64,000 nucleotides of DNA from Cinclus cinclus (GCF_963662255.1 NC_085046.1:53724570-53788569), one strand, 5' to 3'. Positions 1 through 53,618 are shown, counted from the stretch's first letter. Program-made: numbers and translations. Notes: generated by a model not told the origin, from the sequence alone.

Positions 1-388
1 AATTTCTTTTTTTACATAAAAGTTGGTCCAAACTTACAAAAAAAGCACAAATGTGCATAGTTCAGAAGATTTGAAAGAGTGCCATAAAAAGCTGATGTCC
101 CTAAATTTAGCATCCACTTAAAACTGCCAAAATACAAAATAAAAGTCAGAACTAGAGTTTGTGAACATGTACAATCATCTAGTTTTTAGACAGCATGAGT
201 TGTAAGCATTTTTAAATTTTTCCTACTGTATGCAAGACCCTTTTCCACATAAAAATAAAGCTGTTGAATTAACATTATTCAAGTCTGTTGAACTGCTGCT
301 TTAAATTGCAGCTGGGGGGGGGGGGGGGGGTGGAGCGGGAGAGAAGTTTTTCCAGATAAAAATGATGTGCCTGAGGAAAAACAGATAC
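1..388 (-). other. CDK13: CDK13 3' UTR (partial)
   Basis: This is the sequence directly downstream of the CDK13 TGA on the minus strand. No minus-strand AATAAA or ATTAAA signal (TTTATT or TTTAAT on the plus strand) is seen in it, so the UTR continues past the left edge. It contains an uninterrupted run of 17 G at 314-330, read as C17 in the mRNA, starting 58 nt after the stop codon. The rest is A/T-rich. Confidence 0.8.
314..330. repeat. G17 homopolymer (C17 in CDK13 mRNA)
   Basis: Seventeen consecutive G on the plus strand within the CDK13 3' UTR. Homopolymer length is prone to sequencing error. Confidence 0.9.
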
Positions 389-43245
<42,857 letters not shown>

Positions 43246-43867
43246 CGAGCTCGCTCACGGCCGAGGGCGCGGCCCAGGGAACCCGCCGCCACCGTCGCGC
43301 TCAGGGCGCCATGGGGACCTGGCGGCGCCGCGCACACGTACCGGGACGGACACCCGCGGGCCGCGCCGGGGCCTCGCTCGCTCCCGCACCGCCCGCCCGC
43401 CTCACATGGAGCCGCACCGATACATACGGGGTCGGGCTGAGGCCGGGGCTGGGCGCGCTGCCCGATGCGGCGGTGGCGGAGCTGCACCGGCAGCGTTCCA
43501 CAGGCCGGCGCGGCCTCTCCCGCAACACGGAAGTGTCTACTGGAGGCGGCGGCGGCTCCTCCTCACTTCATTCCGGGCCGCGGGCGCCGCCGCGCAGGGA
43601 CATGGACACCGGGCGTGGGCCTCCTCCACCTCTTCCTTCAGCCGCTCCCGGCAGGGCGACTGGGTCAGGTCAGGCCGGGCCGCCTCCGGGCGAGGTATCC
43701 GGGGCCCTGCGCGGCTCCGATCCCGGTTTTCCTGCCTGGCAGAGGGCGCACGTGTCGGGACCGCTCCCGCGCCGCCGGTGCCCGGGAGCGCTCTCTCGGC
43801 CTCGGCACCGCCGCGCGCGGGTGACACACGCACCGGGGGGGACACGGACACGGCCCGGCGGCACGCG

Positions 43868-43877
43868 GCGCATGCGC
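43868..43877. promoter_or_regulatory. NRF1 palindrome
   Basis: A perfect GCGCATGCGC lies about 620 bp upstream of the CDK13 ATG inside the CpG island. NRF1 is an established activator of CpG-island promoters; actual binding here is inferred. Confidence 0.55.
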
Positions 43878-43962
43878 GACGCCGGAAGCGGGAGGGGGAA
43901 CGCGCGCCGCCAATCGCGCGAGACGCTGCCGCCTTCGCCCGCATGCCCGAGAGCCGCCCAGC

Positions 43963-43972
43963 TCTCGCGAGA
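43963..43972. promoter_or_regulatory. TCTCGCGAGA element (BANP/Kaiso type)
   Basis: A perfect 10-bp palindrome known from CpG-island promoters, about 720 bp upstream of the CDK13 ATG. Confidence 0.55.
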
Positions 43973-44139
43973 CTTCACCCGGCCCTCCCCCTGTCCCCGG
44001 CGCCTCTCGCGGTAACTGCGGCGCGGGGCCCGTGAAGTTCTGTGCCGGGGGATTGGCGATGGCGCTCGGAGAGGGATGGGGTGCGCGATCGATCTTGGCC
44101 CTCCGGGCACCGTGCTTGTCCCTCTCCCGGTGCTCTCTG

Positions 44140-44380
44140 GAGGCAACGGGCAGAAACCGATGCACAAGAAGTTCTACCTGAATACGAGGAAGAAGTTTTT
44201 TACTGTGTGTGTGACCGAACACCAAAATAGGCTGCCCAGAGAGGGCGTAGAGTGTTCCTTACTGCAGGTGCTCCAGAATTGTCTGGACGCATTTCTGTGT
44301 AACATGCTCTAGGATGACCCCGCTTGAGCAAGGAGGGTGGACCAGATGAGCCACTGTAGTGCCTACTCACCCGTTCTGTG
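44140..44380 (+). mobile_element. CR1 LINE 3' fragment beside the CDK13 promoter
   Basis: Contains the CR1 phrases GGCAACGGGCAGAAACCGAT, AAGTTCTACCTGAATACGAG, GGCTGCCCAGAGAGG, TGCTCTAGGATGACCCCGCT and CCAGATGAGCCACTGTAG, and ends CCGTTCTGTG. It encodes the degenerate C-terminal end of the reverse transcriptase frame and the 3' UTR. It directly abuts the CpG island, reading away from CDK13. Confidence 0.88.
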
Positions 44381-47300
44381 AGCTGGAGCAGGGCGGGCGC
44401 TGTGTCGGGCTCTGGGAGGTGGTGTAGGAAACCCGCCCGTCCCCAGGTGGTTTTCCCTGCTTTTATTGTACCTACGCCTTGGATATCGACTGGGGGGCGT
44501 CAGAGAAAACCTCTTCAGAAAAAATACGTGTGTTACTCTGAAGCAGTGAAGCCACTTCTCCGCCTCATAAAAAGTACTTTGTTGTTGTTGTCTTTCACTA
44601 CTGAAATGAAGTACAACTTAGGATATTTTAAGTTTCCTTCCAAACTTTCTGATTTCATGCTCTAATGAAAGATTCAAGCTCGTTTTTTCCTTTTTCTGCC
44701 TGTTCTATCATTTTGCCTTTTCACGGTTTTATTGAATTTCATGACTGGAGGTGTAACTGCTGAGTGTGCCTCAGCTCGGCTTCTTGGGCTGACTATCTTC
44801 TATTAGGCACATCTGCTATACCATCATGAATGTTGTGAGCACTTTAAAAGCAGAATCTATTGTCTTTTTTTAGGGATTTAATAGTTTTCTGGCCACCTTG
44901 CTATCTAATTGTTGTTAGCTAGCTTATACATACGGGTTGCATTTGTATAACACAATGCAAAAATAAAAGACCAAAACAAAGGAACCCATCTCTTTTTCAC
45001 TGTTGTATTTCAGCTCCTTACATCACTGTTTCCTCTCCTTTTCTAAACCCAAGCAAAAATATTCCACCTGTCCTGTGTGGTGTCTGCTATCCAGCAAATC
45101 TCCTTTCACAAGTATGTTCAGTACTGCACCCTTCACCTTTCTGTTCCAACTCACGTTTCTCCAAATGTTGTCATCAAACGCTGATTGCATAGTTCTCTAG
45201 TTGTACACACACACACAGAGGCATGTGCGCTTTCCTTCAAGCTTCCTCTTAAGGTGTAAGTTGCTTGGAGAACAACCAAGTCACTTGTTTTCTATTCTCT
45301 AATTATGCACCACAGGATAGCATAGGAAAAAGCCTGATGCGCTGGCCCACCTGCAAGTTCAGGAGAGAAGGTTCCTGACCAAGAAGGATTACTCTAACTT
45401 AGGCAGTGATTGCATTCATATTTTGTGTAATTTTGGGTTTTTATCAGCATGCTGTCCCTTATGGAAATACTGTGCCTCTCTTTGCTGTTGGGGAATGGCT
45501 TATCTTTCTGTAGTGGTATGGAGGCTGCTTTCAGCTTTGCTGACATCCTTTTCTGCTTACCTTGTATGTGAATATTCAGCAGCTATGAAGAGGTTCTCCA
45601 GGGCTGTTGCAGCGCACTCAGCAAAGCCAGTGTGCCATCAGGCCTCTGGCATGTTGGGAAAAAAAAGCCCAGAAAGACAACAACCCTACGTCACAGAGCA
45701 GTTGAAGAGACTGTGGATAATTACACAGGACAGATCTGGACAAAGCAACACAGGCTGCAATTTCTAATTTCCCAAGCATTACCTGGTATTTCTGGAGGAG
45801 GGATATGTTATTTGAAAGAGCTGTGTCATTAGCAGTAGAGTGCTGGTGTTTCTGCATCTGGAGCAAGCCTCATGACTCCTCAGAGAAGCTTAACTGAAAG
45901 CTAAGCTGCTAATGACAGCAAGTTTGCTCTGCCTGGAAATGAGCTACACCAGGTTGTAGGGCAATGTGCCAACAGCAATCATGTTAGCTGTCAGCTGACA
46001 GGTGATGGCAGCATAGAATTTGACAGCAGAAACCTATCCATAGATGCCTGATATAAGAAAGCAGACCTGAAACAGATTCCTTACAGAGAATAAAATCCTT
46101 CAGAAGCATTGAAGACAGTGATGGCATTGTACCAACTGTTGGATTCACAAAGAGCCAGAAAATTAAAGATGTATTACATCCTGTTTCCACAAGGCTTAGT
46201 GTGGAAGAGCAAATAGTAGGGAGAGGAGTTCCAGGTTACGTTTTGGCAGTGTCACCTGCAGTGGTGTGAGAACCAGTACTCTGTAAAGATGGTTGTTCCA
46301 CAACAAGCTGAAACCTTGTGCCATATGAATGTTGGTTGCAGGGATCTCATCTCTTGCAAGGTATTATATAAGTAATATATGTTCAGCACGTGAAAACAGT
46401 GGCAAGCACTAGAGAAAAACACAACTGGAAAGTTACAGCCAAAATACTATCATCTCCAAAAGTATTTTCATGCCAGCTCTAGAAACTGTGCCTTTGGAAA
46501 AGCACTTCCCTACCAACCATCCCATGGAGGAAACTTGGACTAACGCTTACGTAATTTAATTTTATTTAAGAAAAAAAAAAACCCTCAGCTCATACTCTTG
46601 TTTTTCATTCATATGAAATGCTTTTTTGTATCTGCTCATTAAGCACATTAAGTCTGTTCTGAATAACTGTTCACCATCTTTAGTGAAACACAATTGGTAC
46701 AAATAGATGCTGAGATAGTCATGGGTAAGGAGGAGGCAGTGCTACATGTCATGGACAATGGTACCACTTTTTTGTTGTTAAGGCTTTTGTTGTACTTTCT
46801 TTTTTTAAGAAGTTTCTATGCCACTATATGTAAAAAGTCCTTAGAAATAGCCTTCTGGTGCAGAACAAACTGTCAATCCATCAAGATAAAAATAAGTAAA
46901 GGTAGGTAAAGTCTTCAGTAGTCTGAGGATCTTTATTTTTCAGCAGAATTCCTCAGGGCTTGTTTGTTGGCGTGCTAGGCATTTTTTCTTAAGGATGGTT
47001 GGTTTGGGTTCTTCTTTTTTTTTTTTGGGGGGGGGGGAAGATTGCTGGTTTTCTCTTTCTCACAAGTGGTAACATGTACCTAGAGTTCTTTAAAGTTTTG
47101 TTTTCCATCTTCCAGCATCAACCTGTTTCTTCTCCTAAAAGAACAATTTTTCCCAAGCACTCAGGGGAATTCAGATTTCTAGTTTGTTTTGTTATGTTTT
47201 TGCCATTGTCTGGTTGGTTTTAGATAAATATGGAAGTCTTAGAAGATATTTTTACTCTGACATATTGCATGCTTTTACATGTCTTTTAACCATTTTACAG

Positions 47301-47847
47301 AAAATAGTGTGATGTCTACATATACTGTCTTGTGTAGTCTGCTGGAGTTTTGTTGCTACATCTGCTATTTCTTTGCAACTGTATTTGTATCTTGCCCTAA
47401 GATTGTTTATTGTCTAGAGTGCAATAATTCATTTTTTTTTTCCAAGGCCCTGTGGAAAAACTGACTAGATTAACTATATCCATGTTTGTTCTTCTCAACA
47501 AGAAGAATGTTGCAATGATCTGGAAACTCAGATGTTGGAAAAAACCAGAAAAGGATAAAGACCTGTGTATTGGCTAACCGGGACACAAGTGGTCTTACCA
47601 CTGAAATGTCAAATACACTTGAAGAGCTGAGAAAGATCAATGCTGTCTTTAAGTCACTGTTAGACCACTGAGTCTCTGTCTGTTCTGATCATTGTTATTC
47701 AGAGAAAGATTAATTCAAAACAGGAACAGAAAAGGCTATGAAGATCATCAGTGAACCAAAATCTCAGTTTCAGAGCAGACTGGCAGAGTGTGACTTGTCT
47801 AGTGCAGCAAAGATAGGAAATCACAGTGTTCTATAAATTTAAGTAGA
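44381..47847. other. Intergenic region, no gene recognised
   Basis: AT-rich. It contains a T12G11 block at 47015-47037, a small (CA)n near 45208, and A-runs near 46570. The short open frames have no domain features. Confidence 0.75.
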
Positions 47848-47940
47848 GGCTAGGAAAGGTGTCCCTGCTTATGTCAGGTGGGCTGGAACTACATGATTTT
47901 TAAGGTCCCTTCCAATTCAGGCCCTTCTGTGATTCTATGA
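47848..47940 (+). mobile_element. CR1 LINE 3' end (short)
   Basis: Carries the CR1 3' UTR phrases GTGTCCCTGCTTATG, GGGCTGGAACTACATGAT and TTTAAGGTCCCTTCCAA, and ends TTCTGTGATTCTATGA. It belongs to a different CR1 subfamily from the two copies above, as its terminal 90 bp show. Confidence 0.88.
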
Positions 47941-48950
47941 AAGGAGATGAACACCGAAAAGGAAGGACTGTTTGCCCTAAGAGACAGAGTTAGTGCAGGC
48001 AGTTACAAACACAGTTAAAGCACAGCTTTTTTACTTTTAAGCCCAGTCTCTTCTGAAAGAGCTCTATTGTCTGTATATGAGAGACAGTTGCCACTCACCC
48101 CAATTCCTTTGGGGAAGCTATCCATTATGCTTCCCAAAGCCATCAGGCTAGAATTCAAGTGGTTGAATTGTTTAGCAATTTTATCCATTGTTGAAGCAGT
48201 TTTAGCCATGGATGGAAAGGTGTATACTGGCCTGCACAGACTCAGAGCACAGAGGACTTCCCAGACTTTTAACTACCAAGTTCACAAATATTCAGAACAA
48301 TCACCTTGTTTCTTAACTCAATACGCATTTCCTCTGCTGACCAAGCCCTGCTTAAATGTACCAAGACCTTTACTCAGCATGCTGGAATCACCTGAGGGAG
48401 AAGCTTCATGTGAGGGCTTACTTTGGATTTGACACCAAATGCCTGGTCCCTAGAAAAAGGTCTGTGACTTGGTTGAAGCCACAATAGCTCCCTATACAAA
48501 TACTCTGACAAATGGTTTTGCAAAAACGTTTCCCTAGAGGTCAGCATACTAAAGAAGATGAAACCAGAAACAGAATTCCCACTGCTTCTGCTGCATGAAA
48601 TCTGTCATCCTCCAACTGCCCTCACAGCTGCTGCTCTTGAGGCAGCTGTTAACTCTAAAAGCAAACTAAAATAATTCATGCCACTCAAATTTTGGGTTGA
48701 AAGCTAACGTTTTTATCAACTTGATATTGCCTGGGAAGATGATATGATAACCCTACACCAAAAGTAGAGAATTCTGCCTCAGAAACTGTGGAAGTTAACT
48801 TTTCAGAAGTATCGAACATTCAGAGCAGACAGCATGTATGATGCACAACAGACTGCCTCACTGCTTTACCTCTGTTTTTTCCAATAAGTGCATGAAACAA
48901 CTTAATTTTTCACATGAACAAGAGCTCACTAAAGAACAAACAAAACAACA
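47941..48950. other. Intergenic, no gene recognised
   Basis: Unique-looking sequence. A 64-codon minus-strand frame at 48015-48209 has no features that I can tie to a family. Confidence 0.7.
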
Positions 48951-49186
48951 CCCTTCCCTTCCCTTCCCTTCCCTTCCCTTCCCTTCCCTTCCCTTCCCTT
49001 CCCTTCCCTTCCCTTCCCTTCCCTTCCCTTCCCTTCCCTTCCCTTCCCTTCCCTTCCCTTCCCTTCCCTTCCCTTCCCTTCCCTTCCCTTCCCTTCCCTT
49101 CCCTTCCCTTCCCTTCCCTTCCCTTCCCTTCCCTTCCCTTCCCTTCCCTTCCCTTCCCTTCCCTTCCCTTCCCTTCCCTTCCCTTC
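48951..49186. repeat. (CCCTT)n pentanucleotide satellite block
   Basis: About 47 perfect CCCTT copies (AAGGG on the other strand) over roughly 235 bp without interruption, degrading into CCCCCTCTCCCC at the right end. It is a pure polypyrimidine/polypurine tract able to form triplex and, on the AAGGG strand, G-quadruplex structures. The long open frames across it are artefacts of the 5-bp repeat, which is open in all frames. Confidence 0.98.
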
Positions 49187-50754
49187 CCCCTCTCCCCTTT
49201 TCTGCCTCATCTCTCCCTATTAGTACACACCTAGAACTCTCTGAAGAGAAATCTTCCCAGCCCTACACTAGCAGAAGGCACTGAATATCCCTAACCATCT
49301 CCCAGCCTAGCCACTGGCTCTGTCACCTTGTGGGAAGGAGGTGTGTATCTCCTGAGGGGGGTCAGGACTGTGGAACACCTCAAGATAAAGGCACCATCTG
49401 CAGAAATTTTGCAAAAAGCAAGTGTCATGCGGTTTTCTAAAACTCATCAGTGTTCAGCTGAGAGAGGTTTTCCCAGGATGGCAAAATGCCACATCGCTGA
49501 CATTAGCCAGGCTCAAAGATCAAGCCTTCAGTCTGGTGCAGGATGTGCTTTTCATCTAAATGGTTGCAAACCTCTTGGAGGTGAGCAATACCTGCTCATT
49601 TTCCCATTAATATTCTGTTTTGCCCCTTGTGCTCATTTTCAGAAATGTCTGGTCTGTGTTCTATGAAAGAACATACTAAAATACAAGAGCCTGAGGACAG
49701 CAGCACTCCCTCAGGGAAGGCCCATCTGGCCCAATACTGTCTCCAAAGTGTCCAGACACCAGTGTAGGAAGAAGAGCACATGAGCACTGAAGCGTAGTCC
49801 TGACAGGGTCCTGGGGTGCTCACAGGCTGGGACTGGCCTCCCCTGGAGACCCCCAGCCTCACCATCTCCTGCCAAGGGCCCAGGGGATGTGTCCCAGCTC
49901 AGCCTGGGACCTTCAGTCCCTGCCTGAGCCCTGCTGTGGATGTGCCCATCTCTGCCCCTGCCTCCTGGGTGGATCTGGGACCTGCACTGCAGAGAGTTTC
50001 TCTGCAGGATGGAGCCCTGAGACCTGGGTCATTCTTTGTCATGCACAGCTCTGGGATAAACGTATAACTCTGGCATAATTGCTCTGTCCTAGTCTATTTC
50101 CTGCACTCACCTTGAGTCAAATGATGGTGAGACTGTTATTTGTGGGAAGTTCCAGGAAGTTACTGGCCAAAAAACACATTCAATAACACATGACACACAC
50201 AGAAGTTGCAACTGCAAATAGGATGTTATTTTGATTTTTGTTTTTCTAAATCAGTTTTAAAGGCGATGCTCACAACCATTACAACAATGTGCATGTGCAG
50301 CTGGAAGCAGGCCAATATGTCCTTCAGTTTGGCTTGAAAACACATCTATAATAGAGCAAAGGCAAGTGAGAGAGTTACAGAATATAGCAGCAGGAATACA
50401 AGCCCAGCAGGTCGTATTTTGTGAAGGGTGAGAGTAGGAAATATGAGAATCAGAAGCAGCAACATAAAAGGAGTTTTCTAACATGGCCATCTAAAAGGAT
50501 AAAAAGTATCAATGAAAAAAAGGCTTTTTGCCTTTCAAAATTTGCTCATTGCTCTGCTCCCAGATCAGGGACGCATGAAAAGCACTCTCATGACGAACTT
50601 GTAAGTGTAGGCAAAAGAGTTAAACAGCATTAGCTCTGAATGGATGTAAGAACACCATGAGATATTGAGCCATGGGAAGAGCACAACTCAGCCCTACTCC
50701 ATGCAATGAAAAAGAGAGCTAGAGAGAGCCACGGCACGAGTGCTGCATCGGAGA
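49187..50754. other. Intergenic, no gene recognised
   Basis: A GC-richer patch at about 49790-50080 (Pro/Leu-rich frames, many CCTG motifs) stands out from AT-rich flanks. It could be a fragment of a dispersed repeat or an old exon remnant; I cannot assign it. Confidence 0.6.
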
Positions 50755-50843
50755 TATGGGGGCAGGGGACAGGAATGGAACCAGAGAGACCCAGAGGATC
50801 CCTGATACGGGGTTCAGCAGAGTGCAAAAGGAAGAAAAGAAGC
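50755..50843 (+). repeat. Diverged stub of the array repeat
   Basis: This segment aligns imperfectly with unit positions about 52768-52865. Shared landmarks are GGGGA(C/T)AGGAA, CCCAGAGGA(T/G)CCCT, and CAGAGTGCAAAAGGAAGAAA against CCAGTGCTACAGGAAGACAA, both ending AAGAAGCA. At 50844 the sequence jumps to the part of the unit that normally lies about 1.3 kb further on. It is probably an older, partly deleted unit. Confidence 0.5.
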
Positions 50844-50870
50844 AATGTTGGGACTGAGGTGGCCAAATGA

Positions 50871-50878
50871 TTATAAAA
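50871..50878 (+). promoter_or_regulatory. TATA-like box, unit 1
   Basis: TTATAAAA about 640 bp before the ATG, repeated at the same place in every unit. A start of transcription about 30 bp downstream would give a 5' exon ending at the donor at 51304. Function is inferred from position only. Confidence 0.35.
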
Positions 50879-51304
50879 TCCGAGGCAAGAAAGAGGGAAT
50901 GATGGCATGGCCCACGTAGCCCATGTTTTCTCCTGAGGCCGTGTACTTGCAGGGTCTAAAGGCCCGCTCTGGCAGATTTGGAAGGCAGTCAAGGCAGCCA
51001 GGCGAGAGCAGTGACATAAGCGTGACATCAGCGGCCCACAAACCGCATGGGTGGCAACCTCAGTGAGCAAAGCATTGTGACCTCACATCCCTCACTGCTT
51101 ATGTTTGGGCACAGACAGAGCTGGGCTCAGACCGGCTCGCGCCTGGACTCCTGGCAAGCGTGCCTGCGAGGACTGGAAGCCCGCGAGGTCCTTGGGAGCT
51201 GCTGTGGGCAAGTCTGGGTTGTGATTCCCACGCCTTTGCCTGTTTCCTTAGCCATACCTGGTTGAGGAAGCCAAGCAGTGTGAGCGGTGCTTGCGGCGGC
51301 ACAG

Positions 51305-51452
51305 GTGAGCGGTGCAGGAAAGGACTACGGGGTGGCCGTGGGCTGGGCGATGGTGTCTGGGGAGCTGTGAGTGTGTGGTGTCCTTCTTGAGGGGCCTGGG
51401 CGCTCCTTTGAGCCGCCCATCTCCCTGGGACAGCAAGTGACCTGTTTTGCAG
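51305..51452 (+). other. Candidate 5' UTR intron, unit 1 (148 bp)
   Basis: The donor is ACAG|GTGAGC and the acceptor CTGTTTTGCAG|CG, both close to consensus. If spliced, the RING-gene ATG at 51512 is the first ATG of exon 2. The in-frame upstream ATG at 51371 then falls inside the intron. Confidence 0.55.
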
Positions 51453-51511
51453 CGTGTCACACCAGCAGGAGGGAGCAGCTGCTGTGCCCAGCTCTGCTGC
51501 AAGCCACAAGC

Positions 51512-52570
51512 ATGGCCACGGAGACAGACTGGAACTGCCCCATCTGCCGTGACGGTCCCGGTGAAAAGGCTTCTGTAACACCGTGCGTCCACCAGTTCTG
51601 CCTGGGCTGCATTGTGCGCTGGGTCAAGACCAAGCCATTGTGCCCCCTGTGCAGGCAGCCTATCAAGAGCATCGTTTACTCTGTTCGGTCGGAGGAAGAC
51701 TTTCTGGAGATAGCTCTCCCAAGCTCCTCAGACTCATGGGCTGCTGGTCACCAGGATGAGCAGGGGGCTGCAGAGCGCATGCCCAGCACCTATGTAGCTG
51801 GCTTCCCAGCTGAGCTCTGGGCTGGCATTTTCCAGGACTGCTCAGAAATCCTGGAGCCCCTGCTGCCCTGGCTGAACCAGGAGCTTTCGCAGCTGCTCAG
51901 GACCCACTGGTGGGAGGTGGCTCTGGCACAGAGTGTGGTCGTAGCCAATTTGTGCTACTATGGGCTGAGGCAGGAGGCCTTGGTCCAGGAGCTGCAAGCC
52001 CTGCTGCAGGAGCAGACGGTGGCATTTGTGCGCCGGCTCATTGACACTGCTGCTGACAGGTGCAGTGATGAGATCCTGCGGCGGATGAACCTCCTGAACT
52101 CCCATGCTCAGGAGGAAGAGGAGCAGGAGCAGGAGCAGGAGGAAGAGGAGGAGGGTCCCAAAGGCATCACTGCCTCCCTCCAGGGGACTCTCACCCCCAT
52201 GGTGGCCTCCTCCCACAGCCCTATGGTCTCCAATGTGGAAGCAGACACTGGAACATTGGAAGCCACGCTGCGTGAGGGGCCCAGCCGCTCTCCATCCATG
52301 CCCGTCCATGCAGAGCGGGAGCAGCCCCAGGACGAGCCTGGCGAGGCAGCAGCAGCCGCAGCAGCAGCAGCAGCAGCAGGAGAAGGCCTCTCTGCCCAAG
52401 GCTGCAGCCGCAGCCCTCGTGCTCCTGGCCGGGACACGGACAGCGTGCCCAAGGAGCGCCGGCGCCCCACAAAGAGGAAGGCCTCTAGACCTCAGGACTC
52501 TCCCCAGCCCCCAAAAAGGCCGTCCCGCCAGCGCAAGCCCAAGCCAAGGCCCCTTGATTGTAGGAAGTAG
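51512..52570 (+). CDS. TOPORS-like RING finger protein, copy 1 (352 aa)
   Basis: Probable E3 ubiquitin (and possibly SUMO) ligase. The C3HC4 RING uses Cys9, Cys12, Cys25, His27, Cys30, Cys33, Cys44 and Cys47, followed by SIVYSVRSEEDF, which closely parallels the TOPORS RING and its SI-HSVR-EDDF continuation. Residues about 100-195 are helical (PWLNQELSQLL, VVVANLCYYGL, FVRRLIDTA) and match the conserved segment after the RING in TOPORS as I recall it. An acidic Glu/Gln run (201-214), an 11-Ala tract (one GCC) and a basic Lys/Arg/Pro tail resembling a nuclear signal follow. It is about one third the length of vertebrate TOPORS (about 1000 aa) and lacks the region before the RING. The ATG has purine at -3 and G at +4. 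Ala163 distinguishes copies 1 and 4 from 2 and 3. The 47-residue in-frame extension upstream is judged intronic. Confidence 0.85.
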   Translation: MATETDWNCPICRDGPGEKASVTPCVHQFCLGCIVRWVKTKPLCPLCRQPIKSIVYSVRSEEDFLEIALPSSSDSWAAGHQDEQGAAERMPSTYVAGFPAELWAGIFQDCSEILEPLLPWLNQELSQLLRTHWWEVALAQSVVVANLCYYGLRQEALVQELQALLQEQTVAFVRRLIDTAADRCSDEILRRMNLLNSHAQEEEEQEQEQEEEEEGPKGITASLQGTLTPMVASSHSPMVSNVEADTGTLEATLREGPSRSPSMPVHAEREQPQDEPGEAAAAAAAAAAAGEGLSAQGCSRSPRAPGRDTDSVPKERRRPTKRKASRPQDSPQPPKRPSRQRKPKPRPLDCRK

Positions 52571-52630
52571 GAGTAGGTGTAGGAGTAAAGAATCAATGTT
52601 AGGAGTTGGAAATTGTTTTTAGAAGTAGGA

Positions 52631-52676
52631 AATAAATGGTAGAGTTAGGGAATCAATTGTAGAAGTAGGAAATAAA
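52631..52676 (+). terminator. Twin poly(A) signals, unit 1
   Basis: Two AATAAA hexamers (52631-52636 and 52671-52676) lie 40 bp apart in a short direct repeat (TAGAAGTAGGAAATAAAT), 60-106 bp after the stop. A TG-rich stretch follows. Confidence 0.75.
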
Positions 52677-53618
52677 TTGTTGTTTCTCTGACACAGTCTC
52701 AGAGTGTGGCTTTCTCGGCCTTCTCCTGTTGCCTTTTCCCTCTGCCCTCAAATGCCAATGTGGGCGGCAACTGGGAGGGGAGGGGATAGGAACATTGTAG
52801 CCACAGGGGCCCAGAGGAGCCCTGGCAGGGGCCTGTGCCCAGTGCTACAGGAAGACAAGAAGCAGCCCCCAGGCCAAGCTTGGGACCCAGCCTGGGAGTC
52901 TGGAAAGCTTCCTGCTCTCAACTGCAGGGCAGGACAGGCCATCTTCATGGGGCATGAGCTGCAGGCAGCAAGCGAGCTAAAAGGGACAGAAGGAGCCCTC
53001 AGCTGGGGTCACAGTCAGTGCTGCAGAGGAAAGCAAAACTTCTCGGGATCCAGAGCCAATGTGGCCTGAGGGAAAGTTCCTTCTTGACCCCAGGGCTACT
53101 GATTGGCCGTGTTGAAAAGGGGCTCTGGAATGAAGGCAGCCAGTGGAAACACCGGTCGCCTTGGAGAACCACATGCCATCCTGCCTGTTCAGCAGAGTCA
53201 GTTGCACAGGGCAACCCAGGGTCTGCCAGGCCAAGTGCCAGTGGCACAATAGGTAGAGTCTGCAAGGATGCTCCAGGAAGACCCTGATGCAAAGAGATGG
53301 AGAGATGCTTCGTTGATGTGGCTAGCTTTTAGCTGTCAGAATAAACCAAAACTCTTGTAGGGATCTTCAGAAGATCCCGCCCTTCAAAATGACAATGGCC
53401 TGCACCGAGAGAGGGGCCGGCTTCCAGTTTGATGCCGCCCTGAGCACTGAAGGGGATGAGTGGAGGGAAAGAGCCAAGAGGAAGGATGGATTTGAACAAA
53501 TCCACAGGATTCCTGCCAAGCCATTGAAGCCTAAGTGCAGATGTATCATTGGCCAAGGAAATGAGTGACTTGAGATGGCAAGAAGTCAGATGTGTACAGG
53601 CGAGAAACGCAAGCCCTC

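Noticed and set aside
48015..48209. 64-codon minus-strand frame, considered as a retroviral envelope-like remnant
   Set aside because: It is short, no flanking retroviral genes or terminal repeats are seen, and the resemblance is too weak to name.
48951..49186. Regular repeat considered as a CRISPR-like array
   Set aside because: It is a pure 5-bp microsatellite without spacers, in a vertebrate genome.
48838..49284. 148-codon frame of FPSLP repeats, and its antisense GREGK partner
   Set aside because: These are translations of the (CCCTT)n microsatellite, which is open in every frame.
49790..50080. GC-rich patch considered as an LTR or gene fragment
   Set aside because: No terminal dinucleotides, target duplication, splice-bounded frame or known motif could be made out.
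51371..51511. 47-residue N-terminal extension of the RING protein
   Set aside because: It overlaps the candidate intron (51305-51452), has no TOPORS-like sequence, and the ATG at 51512 has a better context.
52104..52622. Poly-Gln frame (and the equivalents in units 2-4) overlapping the RING genes
   Set aside because: It is the +1 frame of the GCA repeat, starts in the acidic-run codons, and has no independent start signal.
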